A stretch of 64,000 bases of DNA from Hankyongella sp964404985 (GTDB taxonomy: Bacteria; Pseudomonadota; Alphaproteobacteria; Sphingomonadales; Sphingomonadaceae): contig CAYOMD010000007.1 of assembly GCA_964404985.1 (NCBI GenBank), positions 1-64,000 of the forward strand, written 5' to 3'. Positions 36,209 through 44,661 of the stretch are shown here, piece after piece. The stretch's first letter is position 1. Each line of letters begins with the position of its first letter. The position numbers and the translations under genes were made by a program. The notes below the pieces were generated by a model that saw only the letters and a list, made by a program, of their open reading frames with translations, did not search any database and was not told the DNA's origin.

Positions 36209-36676
36209 CTATGCGTCGGCCATGGCGCGTGCGCCGGCCTCAATCGCCGTGACAATATTGAGATAGCCGGTGCAGCGGCAGAGATTGCCGTCCAGCTCCT
36301 CGCGGATAGCCTCGCGTGTGGGGACACCGTGGCGCCGGGCGATCGCAATGCCGCTCAAAATCATGCCGGGCGTGCAAAAGCCGCACTGCAGGCCGTGATG
36401 CTCGCGGAACGCTGCCTGCATAGGATGCAGTTCCTCGCCGGTTGCCAGGCCCTCGATGGTGGTGATGGCTGTGCCGTCGGCCTGCACCGCCAGCATGGTG
36501 CAGGCCTTGACGCAGGCATCGCCCACCAGAACATGACAGGCCCCGCACTGGCTGGTGTCGCAGCCGATGTGAACCCCGGTCAGGCGCAGATGCTCCCGCA
36601 GGAATTCGGATAACAACAGGCTCGGCGCGACATCATGGTCTGTGCGCGTGCCGTTGATGGTCAAGGAGATGCGCAT
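36209..36676 (-). CDS. 2Fe-2S subunit of a molybdopterin hydroxylase (CoxS type)
   Basis: A 155-residue small subunit that carries two 2Fe-2S clusters. The plant-type cluster is in GCDTSQCGACHVLVGDACV, and the second in GLQCGFCTPGMILSG plus GNLCRCTGYLNIV. The ATG is preceded by GGAG at a long spacing. It is the first gene of the unit containing CoxM and YbjQ, and no CoxL is adjacent. The substrate cannot be predicted without the large subunit. Confidence 0.94.
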   Translation of the reverse strand: MRISLTINGTRTDHDVAPSLLLSEFLREHLRLTGVHIGCDTSQCGACHVLVGDACVKACTMLAVQADGTAITTIEGLATGEELHPMQAAFREHHGLQCGFCTPGMILSGIAIARRHGVPTREAIREELDGNLCRCTGYLNIVTAIEAGARAMADA

Positions 36677-36679
36677 CAA

Positions 36680-37018
36680 TGGATAGCTCCGTAATACGCA
36701 GTCCTTTTAAAGACAGCTACCACATTTGGAAAGGGCGACGGCAGGTCCGGTTCCACGAACGCTACGCAACAGAAACCGGACCGCGGGCGTCAGGCCTATT
36801 GGCCATCCAGCTGGACGCCCATTGTCGTCCGACAGAAGGCTGATCCATCCACGACTCATCAGGACCAGTCTTCAATGTGGTGTTCGCAAACATTGGGCCA
36901 GACCATAAGGCATTGAATTCTTTTGCGATAAAAATTCAACCCCCGCGTGCACCGTCTCGCTGTGGCACAAGCTGTTCCAAACTATGTGCCAGAAAGCATG
37001 CAATCCTTTGCAAATGGC
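36680..37018. other. Intergenic region without a recognised gene
   Basis: About 340 bases between the CoxS start and the GapR-like stop. It should hold the CoxS promoter. No small ORF with a ribosome site, no strong hairpin and no repeat of the families seen elsewhere was found. Confidence 0.45.
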
Positions 37019-37264
37019 CTATTCCGCCAGGCCCAGCGCGGATTTGTAGGTCTCCAGCAGAGCCTCCTGCTCGATACGCTGGTGCCGGTCCATGGCGCGC
37101 AGCTTGACAACCGAGCGCATGGTCTTGGCATCGAAGCCTTGCGACTTGGCCTCGGCATAGACCTCGCGGATATTCTCCGCGATGGTGGCCTTTTCCTCTT
37201 CCAGCGTTTCGATACGCTCGATGAACTGCCGGAGTTCGGCAGCGGATACGTTCATGTCTAACAT
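37019..37264 (-). CDS. gapR: GapR-like DNA-binding protein (DUF2312)
   Basis: An 81-residue all-helical protein of the DUF2312 family. The GapR pattern is visible: LRQFIERIETLEEEKATIAE, NIREVYAEAKSQGFDAKTMR, VVKLRAMDRHQRIEQEALLE and a last helix. GapR binds overtwisted AT-rich DNA ahead of replication and transcription forks and is essential in Caulobacter. GAGG is four bases before the first ATG; a second ATG nine bases later is possible. It is 17 bases upstream of nothing but prs, which lies behind it on the same strand. Confidence 0.9.
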   Translation of the reverse strand: MLDMNVSAAELRQFIERIETLEEEKATIAENIREVYAEAKSQGFDAKTMRSVVKLRAMDRHQRIEQEALLETYKSALGLAE

Positions 37265-37281
37265 AGGACCTCGATGTAAAA

Positions 37282-38217
37282 TTAGTCGAACAAGCTGGAG
37301 ACCGAGCTTTCCTCCGCGATGCGGTGCATCGCCTCACCGATGATCGGCGCAATGGTCAGCCGGCGCATGCGTTTGGACACGCGCACAGCCTCGGTCTGCA
37401 TGATGGTATCGGTGATGACCAGCTCGGTCAGCTGCGACGCGCCGACCCTGGCGACCGCACCGCCGGACAAGACGCCGTGGCTGACATAGGCGACAACACC
37501 GCGTGCGCCGGCCTGCATGAGTGCTGCCGCCGCGTTGCACAGGGTTCCGGCTGAGTCGACGATATCATCGACCAGGACACAAAAGCGATCCCGCACATCA
37601 CCGATGATATTCATAACTTCCGACTCGCCGGGACGCTCGCGCGTTTTGTCCACATTGGCATGGGGGGAATCGTTAAACCGCTTGGAAAGTGCGCGCGCGC
37701 GCACCACGCCGCCGACATCCGGGGAGACGACCATCAACGGCTCATGGCCATAGCGCTCGCGGATATCCGCGCTCATGACAGGTGCCGCAAAAAGATTATC
37801 GGTGGGTATGTCGAAAAAGCCCTGAATCTGCCCGGCATGCAAGTCCATGGTCAGAACCCGGTCCGCGCCGGCAACCGTAATCAGGTTCGCGACCAGCTTG
37901 GCAGAGATCGGCGTGCGTGGCCCGGGTTTACGGTCCTGCCGGGCATAGCCGAAATACGGGATGACCGCAGTGATTCGACGCGCACTCGCACGCTTGAGCG
38001 CGTCCGCACAGATCAGCAGTTCCATCAGGTTGTCATTGCACGGTGCCGACGTCGACTGAATGACAAAGACATCTTCCCCGCGCACGTTCTCGTGGATTTC
38101 CACGAAAACCTCCTCATCGGAGAAGCGGCGGATGCTCGCTTTCGTCAGCGGCAGGTTGAGATAGGCGGCAATGGCCTCGGCAAGCGGCGGGTTAGAATTG
38201 CCGGCAACCAGCTTCAT
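37282..38217 (-). CDS. prs: Ribose-phosphate pyrophosphokinase
   Basis: Makes PRPP from ribose 5-phosphate and ATP, feeding nucleotide, histidine and tryptophan synthesis. The 311-residue product starts MKLVAGNSNPPLAEAIAAYL and shows RRFSDEEVFVEIHENVRGED, IPYFGYARQDRK, TMDLHAGQIQGFFDIPTDNL, VSPDVGGVVRARAL, and the PRPP loop VLVDDIVDSAGTL. A GCCCG/CGGGC hairpin at 38247-38265 lies in its leader. It precedes the GapR-like gene by 17 bases and the pair may be cotranscribed. Confidence 0.96.
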   Translation of the reverse strand: MKLVAGNSNPPLAEAIAAYLNLPLTKASIRRFSDEEVFVEIHENVRGEDVFVIQSTSAPCNDNLMELLICADALKRASARRITAVIPYFGYARQDRKPGPRTPISAKLVANLITVAGADRVLTMDLHAGQIQGFFDIPTDNLFAAPVMSADIRERYGHEPLMVVSPDVGGVVRARALSKRFNDSPHANVDKTRERPGESEVMNIIGDVRDRFCVLVDDIVDSAGTLCNAAAALMQAGARGVVAYVSHGVLSGGAVARVGASQLTELVITDTIMQTEAVRVSKRMRRLTIAPIIGEAMHRIAEESSVSSLFD

Positions 38218-38343
38218 CGGACAAACCTGAACAGGAATGGGAACAGAGCCCGTGCATAGCGGGCTTGTCACATACACGCAACATGGCTGCACGCCAAAAC
38301 AGCGAACGGCTCGGGGCGAACGGTTCAGACTAAAGTCATTAGG

Positions 38344-38577
38344 CTTTAGCAGGCTGCTGAAAAACACCAGAGCGAATAGATATTGGCACTTAGTCTCCCC
38401 TCCTTCGCTTGCGAGGGAGGGGTGGCCCGAAGGGCCGGGGTGGGTAAAAATGCGTTGCTGTTGCTGCACCTATGCCCCCAACCCGCCCTGCGGGCACCCT
38501 TCCCCCCGCTAACGGGGGAAGGGAGAAAAAGCTATGCTAGCGTGCAGCTTTCAGAGTTTTTCAGCAGCCTGCTAAAG
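38344..38577. repeat. Element bounded by a perfect 21-bp inverted repeat
   Basis: CTTTAGCAGGCTGCTGAAAAA at 38344-38364 and its exact reverse complement at 38557-38577 enclose about 190 bases holding two CCCCTCCC-type hairpin units (38394-38444 and 38475-38523). The right arm contains the stop codon of the membrane-protein gene. No transposase is present, so it looks like a non-autonomous palindromic element. TAAAGTCAT, the reverse of the TGATGACTTTA motif, lies just outside at about 38332. Confidence 0.75.
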
Positions 38578-39945
38578 TTCCGGCAGGCTGTCGTCAGGGG
38601 CGAGGTCCCGGATCGCGCGGGCCACACCGCGTGATGGCGGCCGCCGTTTGAGATGTTCCATCTGGATGCGCTCCAGCGATCGCAGGTGCTCTGCCTGCGG
38701 GCGTGATCGCGGCTGGACGGCACGGTCCACCACCAGGGCGAGTTGCTCGGCGACCCGTGCCAGACGGTCAGCCGATGCACTGTTGATCTCGCCGCTGGTA
38801 CGCAACTGCGCCACCGCCTTGGCGATCCGGCTGCGCGAGGCGCGATCCGTCTCGAACCCGGCCTCAAACTTGGCGAGCAGGTCTGCAACTTTGGCCAGTG
38901 GTGCCGAGAGCAGTTCTGCATTTTCCCGCCCAGCGCGAACTGCCTCCAGCGCCAGCGTGCGCACCTCACCGATCGTCGCGCTGACAGCGTCGCCATTCTG
39001 GCTGACAATCGCGGTCATGACGCTGTGAAGCTTGTCCGAGAGGTCGCGAACCAGCGCACTCATCTGCTGCGGGTTCGATACCAGATCGGGGCCAGGCATG
39101 ACCTCGCCCGCCTTGACCAGCGCCTCGACCAATACGGAGTCCGGCGAGGGCTCCGGCGAGGGCATAGTGGCAACCGCCTTATGACGGGTCTCCATACTGG
39201 CGGCGATCGTGTCGATCACGGCTTGCCGTCCGAGGATCGACTGATGATGGGTCAGTATATCATGCAGTCTGGTGACCGAGGCTGCTGCAGCATGATAACC
39301 AAAATGATACAGCATACGAGCAAAGCAGGTCCCGAGAAACCCGGCGGTCAGTGCGGCGGCGGCATTACGCGCCGCCAGCGTCATTTCGGTATCGGCAACA
39401 GCAACAACGGACGTCGCCACGAGATGCAGCCCGTTGTAGACCGCAGCCAGCGCCAGCACTGCCGCCAGCGCCAGCGGCGCCCAGGTCGCGGTCCGGTAGG
39501 TCCAGCCGGCGAGATCGTGGGTCAGCAGGCGGTTCGGGCACAGGCCATCGACCACCAGATGCTGCAAGCTGGATTTGACGCCCTGATGCCGCGGCAGGCC
39601 AAGCGCCCGGCGTAACCATGCGCTCTCGAGTATGGCATCCACCACGAACGGACGGATTTCCGCCTTGCGTGCCCGCATGGTCAGCGCCAGAAACGCGGCA
39701 TCCGCAGCGCGGCCCAGGATACTGCAGGGGATCAACCAGCCCGCAACCAGCGCAATCCAGACGCCGATGCTGGCGGCCAGGATGATCTGGACAATACGCA
39801 CCCCTATCGCCGAGGCCAGAACCGGGCTGCCGGCAAGCCACACGTCGATCTGGGGCATCGCGTGCGTGAAGGCGATGGCCACGCTGACTGCAGACGCCAG
39901 CCCGGCCAGGCTGGCACCAAGGCCCAGGCTGATCGCACGGCGCAT
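38572..39945 (-). CDS. Unrecognised membrane protein with coiled-coil tail, coupled to an exosortase-associated glycosyltransferase
   Basis: Not recognised. The 457-residue product has two N-terminal hydrophobic segments (about 6-26, 44-75), a cytoplasmic stretch with WLRRALGLPRHQG, two more helices (WAPLALAAVLALAAVYNGLH and AALTAGFLGTCFARMLYHF), then about 200 mostly helical residues with hydrophobic repeats. This topology recalls MotA/TolQ/ExbB-type proteins, but no diagnostic motif is seen. The start overlaps the glycosyltransferase stop (TGATG), which places it in the exosortase locus. The stop falls in an inverted repeat arm. Confidence 0.75.
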   Translation of the reverse strand: MRRAISLGLGASLAGLASAVSVAIAFTHAMPQIDVWLAGSPVLASAIGVRIVQIILAASIGVWIALVAGWLIPCSILGRAADAAFLALTMRARKAEIRPFVVDAILESAWLRRALGLPRHQGVKSSLQHLVVDGLCPNRLLTHDLAGWTYRTATWAPLALAAVLALAAVYNGLHLVATSVVAVADTEMTLAARNAAAALTAGFLGTCFARMLYHFGYHAAAASVTRLHDILTHHQSILGRQAVIDTIAASMETRHKAVATMPSPEPSPDSVLVEALVKAGEVMPGPDLVSNPQQMSALVRDLSDKLHSVMTAIVSQNGDAVSATIGEVRTLALEAVRAGRENAELLSAPLAKVADLLAKFEAGFETDRASRSRIAKAVAQLRTSGEINSASADRLARVAEQLALVVDRAVQPRSRPQAEHLRSLERIQMEHLKRRPPSRGVARAIRDLAPDDSLPEL

Positions 39946-41162
39946 CAGATCGTCTCCTGCCGGCGGGTCAGCCGCGCATACACAGGCGCGTAATTATCGA
40001 CGGTGCGGGCCCAGGTCCGCTCGGTTGCGACATACCGGCGGGCGCGCTCCCGGCGTTCATCCCAGCTTGTGCGATTCTCAAACAGCGCCGCCACGCACAT
40101 GGCCAGCGCCTGCGGATCGTCCGGCGCGAACAGTTCGCCCGTCTCGCCCGCAGTAATCAACTCCCGGTGGCCGCCGACGTTGGAGGCAGCCACCAGTTTG
40201 CCCTCGGCCATGGCTTCCAGGGGTTTGAGCGGCGTCACCAGATCCGTCAGCCGCATGGACTTGCGCGGATAGACGAGCAGATCAACCAGGCTGTAGTAGC
40301 GTGCCACATCCGCGTGCGGCACGCGCCCGGTGAAGTGGATGTGGCGCGCCACCGGCGAGGTCTTGGCGAGCGCTTCCAGCGCCTCCGCCATCGGCCCGCC
40401 ACCCGTCAGCAACAGATGCAGCTTGGGCCGCCGGGCGACCAGTTCTGGCATCGCTGCCAGCAGAACATCCAGGCCTTCGTAATCATAGAATGACCCGATG
40501 AAGCCGATCACCTCGGCATCCGCCAGCCCAAGCTCGGCCGCCAGCGCTTCATCCCGCACCGGGGTATTGCCGAATTTGTCGAGATCGACGGCGTTGGGGG
40601 TCAGAAACAACTTGGACCGAGGGACACCGCGCGCCACCAGATCGGACAGCACGCCATCACACAGGCAGCCGACCGCATCGGCACGGTGGACCGCGCGTGT
40701 CTCCAGCCGGCGGGTCACGGTGTACCGCAGATCGCCTTGCTTGCAGGTCCCGTGCGAGACGGCGGCATCCTCCCAGAAGGCGCGGATCTCGTAAACAAAG
40801 GGCAGGCCCATGGCGTCTGCAACACGCTGAGCGGCCATGGCGTTCAGCACCGGCGAGTGGGCATGCACGATGTCCGGCCGGACGCTTTCCGCCAGCGTGC
40901 GCAAGGCGTGGGCGCTGGCGTTAATCTCCGCGATCTCGCGCAGCACCGGCTTGTCCGCCATCCAGCCCTTGGGGGCCGGTGTGCGGTGGAAGGTCAGGCC
41001 GTCAATGGTCTCAGGATTATTGCCGGGGCGCGGGTGTCGCGGTGTCGTCAGGTGCACGGTGTCCCAGCCGCGCGCGCGCTGCTCCAGCAGGATTGCACGG
41101 CTGCGAAAGCTGTAGCCGCTGTGCTCCGGGATCGAATGATCAAAGACGTGCAGAATACGCAT
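39945..41162 (-). CDS. Exosortase A-associated glycosyltransferase (GT4 type)
   Basis: A 405-residue GT-B enzyme. The N-terminus MRILHVFDHSIPEHSGYSFR, then DIVHAHSPVLNAMAA, YEIRAFWEDAAVSHGT and the nucleotide-sugar region GFIGSFYDYEGLDVLL, GRVPHADVARYYSLVDLLVY and TPLKPLEAMAEGKLVAASNV fit the glycosyltransferase class found with exosortase A systems (PEP-CTERM/XrtA type). It would add a sugar in surface polysaccharide assembly; the sugar is unknown. Its stop is coupled to the membrane-protein gene. Confidence 0.9.
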   Translation of the reverse strand: MRILHVFDHSIPEHSGYSFRSRAILLEQRARGWDTVHLTTPRHPRPGNNPETIDGLTFHRTPAPKGWMADKPVLREIAEINASAHALRTLAESVRPDIVHAHSPVLNAMAAQRVADAMGLPFVYEIRAFWEDAAVSHGTCKQGDLRYTVTRRLETRAVHRADAVGCLCDGVLSDLVARGVPRSKLFLTPNAVDLDKFGNTPVRDEALAAELGLADAEVIGFIGSFYDYEGLDVLLAAMPELVARRPKLHLLLTGGGPMAEALEALAKTSPVARHIHFTGRVPHADVARYYSLVDLLVYPRKSMRLTDLVTPLKPLEAMAEGKLVAASNVGGHRELITAGETGELFAPDDPQALAMCVAALFENRTSWDERRERARRYVATERTWARTVDNYAPVYARLTRRQETI

Positions 41163-41243
41163 GGTTCATCTCTTGGCGCATCTTGTGTTAGCGCCGGGTT
41201 ACCCCAGCCTTTCGATGCACCTGCCCCCCTGTTGTCGCACGTC

Positions 41244-42350
41244 TCACGTCGTTAACCGCGTGTAAACCGCGACGTAACTGTTGGCAACCACATCAAGACC
41301 ATAATGAGTACGCGCCAGTTGCCGCCCCGCCTCACCCAGTTGCCTGCGCAAGACAGGGTCTGCCACCAGCGCGCGCAGATGCGTGACCGCGTCCTCAAGG
41401 CCCTCGACTCGGTAACCGGTTTCGCCCTGCCGAATGAAGGCCTCGTTCACACCAGGCAGGTTGCGGGCAACAACCGGCAACCCGCACATCATCGCCTCGA
41501 TCACGACGGTGCCAAACCCCTCCTTAGTGGACGGAAAAAACATGATGTCCGCTTGCTGGAACTGGGCGTAGACATCCTCCACATGGCCGATGAAGCGGAT
41601 GTTGTCCTGTAGGCCTTCCGCTTCGATCAGCTGTTCAAGTGCTGCCTGATAGTCCGGCTCCATCACCGGGCCGACGATCAGGCCGACGATGTCCGGCGCG
41701 TCCGCCTTGAGCAGGGCCAGCGCCTGCACGAACTCTCGCTGGTTTTTACGCGCACAGATGCCGCCAACGGTGACGAGCGTCACCGGGCGGCCCGGCGGGC
41801 GTGTGGGCGCTGGCGTTGGCAGAGGGATTCCGATGGGAATGACCGCCCGCCGCGCGGCCGGCAGACTGGCATTGCCGTCGTCCAGCCGTGGGCTGATCGC
41901 CACGAAGCAGCCGACCACACCCATCAGGCGCCGCACCAAAGGCCGCAGGATTGGCCGGTAAGACTGAAGGATTTCCGCCACGCTATCGTCCAGCGTCGCC
42001 ATCATGAGGATGCGCGCACCTCTGAGCCGGGCCACTACATAGGCCAGCCAGGTGCGGTCCCCCAGCGAATGAACGTGCAGAACGTCGTAGCGACCGGCAT
42101 GCGTCGCCATCCACCGGATCATGGCGATGCTCTGCTGCAACCGGCTCGTATCGTCTTGCGCCTGAAGATAGGCGACCTGCCCGAATTGCGGGAGCTGCAG
42201 CGGCACGAAAGGACCGGGCGTAGTGACCACCAGCACGTCGTGCGTGATGTCGGGATGTGCCGCGCGCAGTTCACGAACCAGTCGTTCGGTAAACACGCCC
42301 TCGCCGGTAAAGTGCGGGCGGAAATACCGAAAGACGTGCAATACCCGCAC
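41244..42350 (-). CDS. Glycosyltransferase family 4 protein
   Basis: A 368-residue GT-B enzyme. The start is GTG (VRVLHVFRYFRPHFTGEGVF), chosen because GAGG is eight bases upstream and the text before it is poor. Other blocks are YDVLHVHSLGDRTWLAYVVA, LVTVGGICARKNQREFVQAL, FIGHVEDVYAQFQQADIMFF and EGFGTVVIEAMMCGLPVVAR. It is 81 bases upstream of the exosortase-type glycosyltransferase and likely cotranscribed with it. Donor and acceptor are unknown. Confidence 0.9.
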   Translation of the reverse strand: MRVLHVFRYFRPHFTGEGVFTERLVRELRAAHPDITHDVLVVTTPGPFVPLQLPQFGQVAYLQAQDDTSRLQQSIAMIRWMATHAGRYDVLHVHSLGDRTWLAYVVARLRGARILMMATLDDSVAEILQSYRPILRPLVRRLMGVVGCFVAISPRLDDGNASLPAARRAVIPIGIPLPTPAPTRPPGRPVTLVTVGGICARKNQREFVQALALLKADAPDIVGLIVGPVMEPDYQAALEQLIEAEGLQDNIRFIGHVEDVYAQFQQADIMFFPSTKEGFGTVVIEAMMCGLPVVARNLPGVNEAFIRQGETGYRVEGLEDAVTHLRALVADPVLRRQLGEAGRQLARTHYGLDVVANSYVAVYTRLTT

Positions 42351-42435
42351 TTGCCAAACCTCAAGCCAACCCCTACGGCCACGAAATACGCAGGCGCGTT
42401 GTTGTTTTGCAAGCCATTCGACAGATTGAGAGACA

Positions 42436-43398
42436 ATGGCCCGTTGCCCGATCTGCGATTGCTTGTATCGCGAACAGACCAGCCCGCCGGCCTGCGAAGG
42501 CTGCGGCGTAAGCATGGTGCCTGAGGCACTGAGCCCGGTCCTGGCTCAGCTGCACGACGCCTTCAGGCAAGGACGGAACATCAAGTCAGCACTCCCAGCC
42601 CGCAGCCTGGATGCCTATGCCCTGCGGCTGGGGTATCTGCGCCTGCGCCCTCTCCTGGAGCAATGGCTGGCGCGGCCCATGAGGTGGTTTCCATCCAAAG
42701 TCATGCAGATCGAACCAAGTCACGGCCTGGAACTGGCGGTGATGTCCCGCGCCAGCGAGGCACCAGCCGTGGCAGCGCTCGCACACCATCTGGGTGAAAG
42801 CCTCAACGCCGCGTGCGTTCTGTTCGATACCGACGTCGCGCCAGACCTGACACGCCTGCGCGCGGTGCTGCACGACGCAGCACCGCATGTCGACTGGGCT
42901 GTGGCGGGCCGAGCCTTTGACCGGGACTTCGGGGCCCAGCGCTCGGCCCTGCAGCGGCTGGCACGCCGGCCCTGGACGCTGCATCTCGACACCGACGAGC
43001 GGATCAGCCCGGCGTTCTTCCTCTGGCTGGGCGGCCTGGCGGCGGCGCTGGCAGGTACAGATGTCGAGGCTGTGTCCCTGCGCCGCCTCAACCGGGTCGA
43101 CGGCGCGCCGACCCGGCACTGGCCGGACTATGTGCCCCGGCTGATCAAGCGGGATATCCTGTTCCGCAATGCGGTGCACGAGGTGCCTGAGGTTACCCAC
43201 TGGCGGCGCATGCTGCTGTGCCCGCGCGGCTATATCGAGCATTTTATCGAAAGCGCGCGCCTGCCCGTGCGGGACACTCTCTACGCTGCAATCAACCCGG
43301 GTACAGTCAAAGGCGCAGAGCCGGAGCGGCTGCGGCAACCGCTGGATGTCCCGCTGGAAAGCCTCGACGATCCGCATTGGCGATCGGGGGAATACTAA
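42436..43398 (+). CDS. Zinc-ribbon protein with GT2-like glycosyltransferase domain
   Basis: A 320-residue protein. Residues 1-25 hold two CxxC pairs (CPICDC and CEGCG) spaced like a zinc ribbon. A helical linker follows, then a domain with WTLHLDTDERISPAFFLWLG, which looks like the DxD-type acidic motif of GT2 (WaaE-like) enzymes, and then RRLNRVDGAPTRHWPDYVPR and LFRNAVHEVPEV. A sugar-transfer role is inferred; the N-terminal ribbon is unusual. It is divergent from the GT4 gene at 41244-42350, and downstream is a repeat. Confidence 0.75.
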   Translation: MARCPICDCLYREQTSPPACEGCGVSMVPEALSPVLAQLHDAFRQGRNIKSALPARSLDAYALRLGYLRLRPLLEQWLARPMRWFPSKVMQIEPSHGLELAVMSRASEAPAVAALAHHLGESLNAACVLFDTDVAPDLTRLRAVLHDAAPHVDWAVAGRAFDRDFGAQRSALQRLARRPWTLHLDTDERISPAFFLWLGGLAAALAGTDVEAVSLRRLNRVDGAPTRHWPDYVPRLIKRDILFRNAVHEVPEVTHWRRMLLCPRGYIEHFIESARLPVRDTLYAAINPGTVKGAEPERLRQPLDVPLESLDDPHWRSGEY

Positions 43399-43402
43399 AG
43401 CT

Positions 43403-43551
43403 TGATGACTTTAGATGGACTCGTCATTGCGAGGAGCCGCAGGCGACGCGGCAATCCATAGGCTTTGATTCTGCTCGCTGGATCGCCACGGCCACTGCGT
43501 GGCCTCGCGATGACGAACGGTGAAGGTCTTGATTCTGCGTAAAAGTCATCA
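43403..43551. repeat. TGATGACTTTAG-flanked palindromic element
   Basis: TGATGACTTTAG (43403-43414) and the inverse AAAAGTCATCA (43541-43551) flank a long imperfect palindrome: CGTCATTGCGAGG and CGACGCGGCAATCC on the left face GGATCGCC and CCTCGCGATGACG on the right (about 43421-43516). No gene inside. This lies between the zinc-ribbon gene and wecB. Confidence 0.75.
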
Positions 43552-43555
43552 GACA

Positions 43556-44650
43556 CTAACCTGCAGTGCGGGCACGCAAGTCAGCGATGCAGCGGCTGGC
43601 AGTCTGGCCGTCCCACAGGTCCGGGCGCACGCCCGACGGCCAGTCTCCGGACAGCACGGTCTCGACGGCCGACAGCAGGTTGCCCGGAGCGATCAGCCGG
43701 TTGGTGCCCTGCGTCACCGTTACCGGGCGTTCCGTATTCTCACGCAGCGTCAGGCACGGAATGTTGAGGTAGGTCGTCTCTTCCTGCACGCCGCCCGAGT
43801 CGGTGATCACCATGCGCGCGTTCGAGACCAGGCTCATGAACGGGCGGTAGCTGATTGGTGCGGTCAATGTAATGCCTGCAGACTCAAGGCGACCACGCAG
43901 GCCGAAATCGTCGAGCTTCTTTGCCGTGCGCGGGTGGACCGGGAACAGCAGGCGGCAACGTTCGGCTACGTCCACCAGCTCTGTCACCAGCGCGCCTAGT
44001 GCCTCAGCCGTATCGACGTTCGACGGGCGATGCAGGGTCACCAGGCCATAGTCGCGCGGCGTAAGGCCGAAGGCGGCAGGCGCATTCTCCGCCTCGATGG
44101 CGGTGCGCAGCAGTTCGTAGGAATCAAGCATGATGTTGCCGACGCGGGTGATGCGCGCTGCCGGGATGCCCTCGCGCGCCAGGTTCTCGTCGCCATCAGG
44201 CGACGGCGTCCAGAGCACGTCCGAGAGCTGGTCGGTGACCAGGCGGTTCAGTTCCTCTGGCATGCGGCGGTCGAAGCTGCGCAGGCCCGCCTCCAGGTGC
44301 ACCACCGGGACCTGCAGCTTGGCACCGACCATGGCACAGGCGGCGGTTGAATTGACATCCCCGACCACGATCAGCCAGTCTGGGCGTTGGCTGAGTGCCA
44401 CCTTTTCATAGGCGATCATGACGTTGCCGGTTTGCTCAGAATGACTGCCCGAGCCTACCCCCAGATGATGGTCCGGGGCCGGCAGCTTGAGATCGGCAAA
44501 GAACGTGTCCGACATGTTGGCGTCATAATGCTGCCCGGTGTGGATCAGCACCGGCTGGAAATCCGGTGCTGCGGCCAGTGCATGATACAGCGGCGCGACC
44601 TTCATGAAGTTCGGGCGCGCCGCAGCAATCAGGTGAACAGTCTGAACCAT
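43556..44650 (-). CDS. wecB: UDP-N-acetylglucosamine 2-epimerase (non-hydrolysing)
   Basis: Converts UDP-GlcNAc to UDP-ManNAc, a precursor for surface polysaccharides. The 364-residue product shows TVHLIAAARPNFMKVAPLYH, TGQHYDANMSDTFFADL, VVGDVNSTAACAMV, VVHLEAGLRSFDRRMPEELN, the catalytic region LVTLHRPSNVD, and TDSGGVQEETTYLNIPCLTL. All usual acidic and His residues are present. It follows the O-glycosylation ligase after 11 bases in one operon. Confidence 0.95.
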   Translation of the reverse strand: MVQTVHLIAAARPNFMKVAPLYHALAAAPDFQPVLIHTGQHYDANMSDTFFADLKLPAPDHHLGVGSGSHSEQTGNVMIAYEKVALSQRPDWLIVVGDVNSTAACAMVGAKLQVPVVHLEAGLRSFDRRMPEELNRLVTDQLSDVLWTPSPDGDENLAREGIPAARITRVGNIMLDSYELLRTAIEAENAPAAFGLTPRDYGLVTLHRPSNVDTAEALGALVTELVDVAERCRLLFPVHPRTAKKLDDFGLRGRLESAGITLTAPISYRPFMSLVSNARMVITDSGGVQEETTYLNIPCLTLRENTERPVTVTQGTNRLIAPGNLLSAVETVLSGDWPSGVRPDLWDGQTASRCIADLRARTAG

Positions 44651-44661
44651 AACAGCTTTCT

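Noticed and set aside
36726..36908. Small 60-codon frame between CoxS and the GapR-like gene
   Set aside because: No ribosome site, and the composition gives no hydrophobic or domain pattern.
38344..38577. Insertion sequence
   Set aside because: The inverted repeats are perfect, but no transposase frame lies between them and only about 190 bases are enclosed.
38572..39945. ZorA-like anti-phage defence component
   Set aside because: The membrane and coiled-coil layout is only loosely similar, no ZorB-like partner is adjacent, and the gene sits in the polysaccharide locus.
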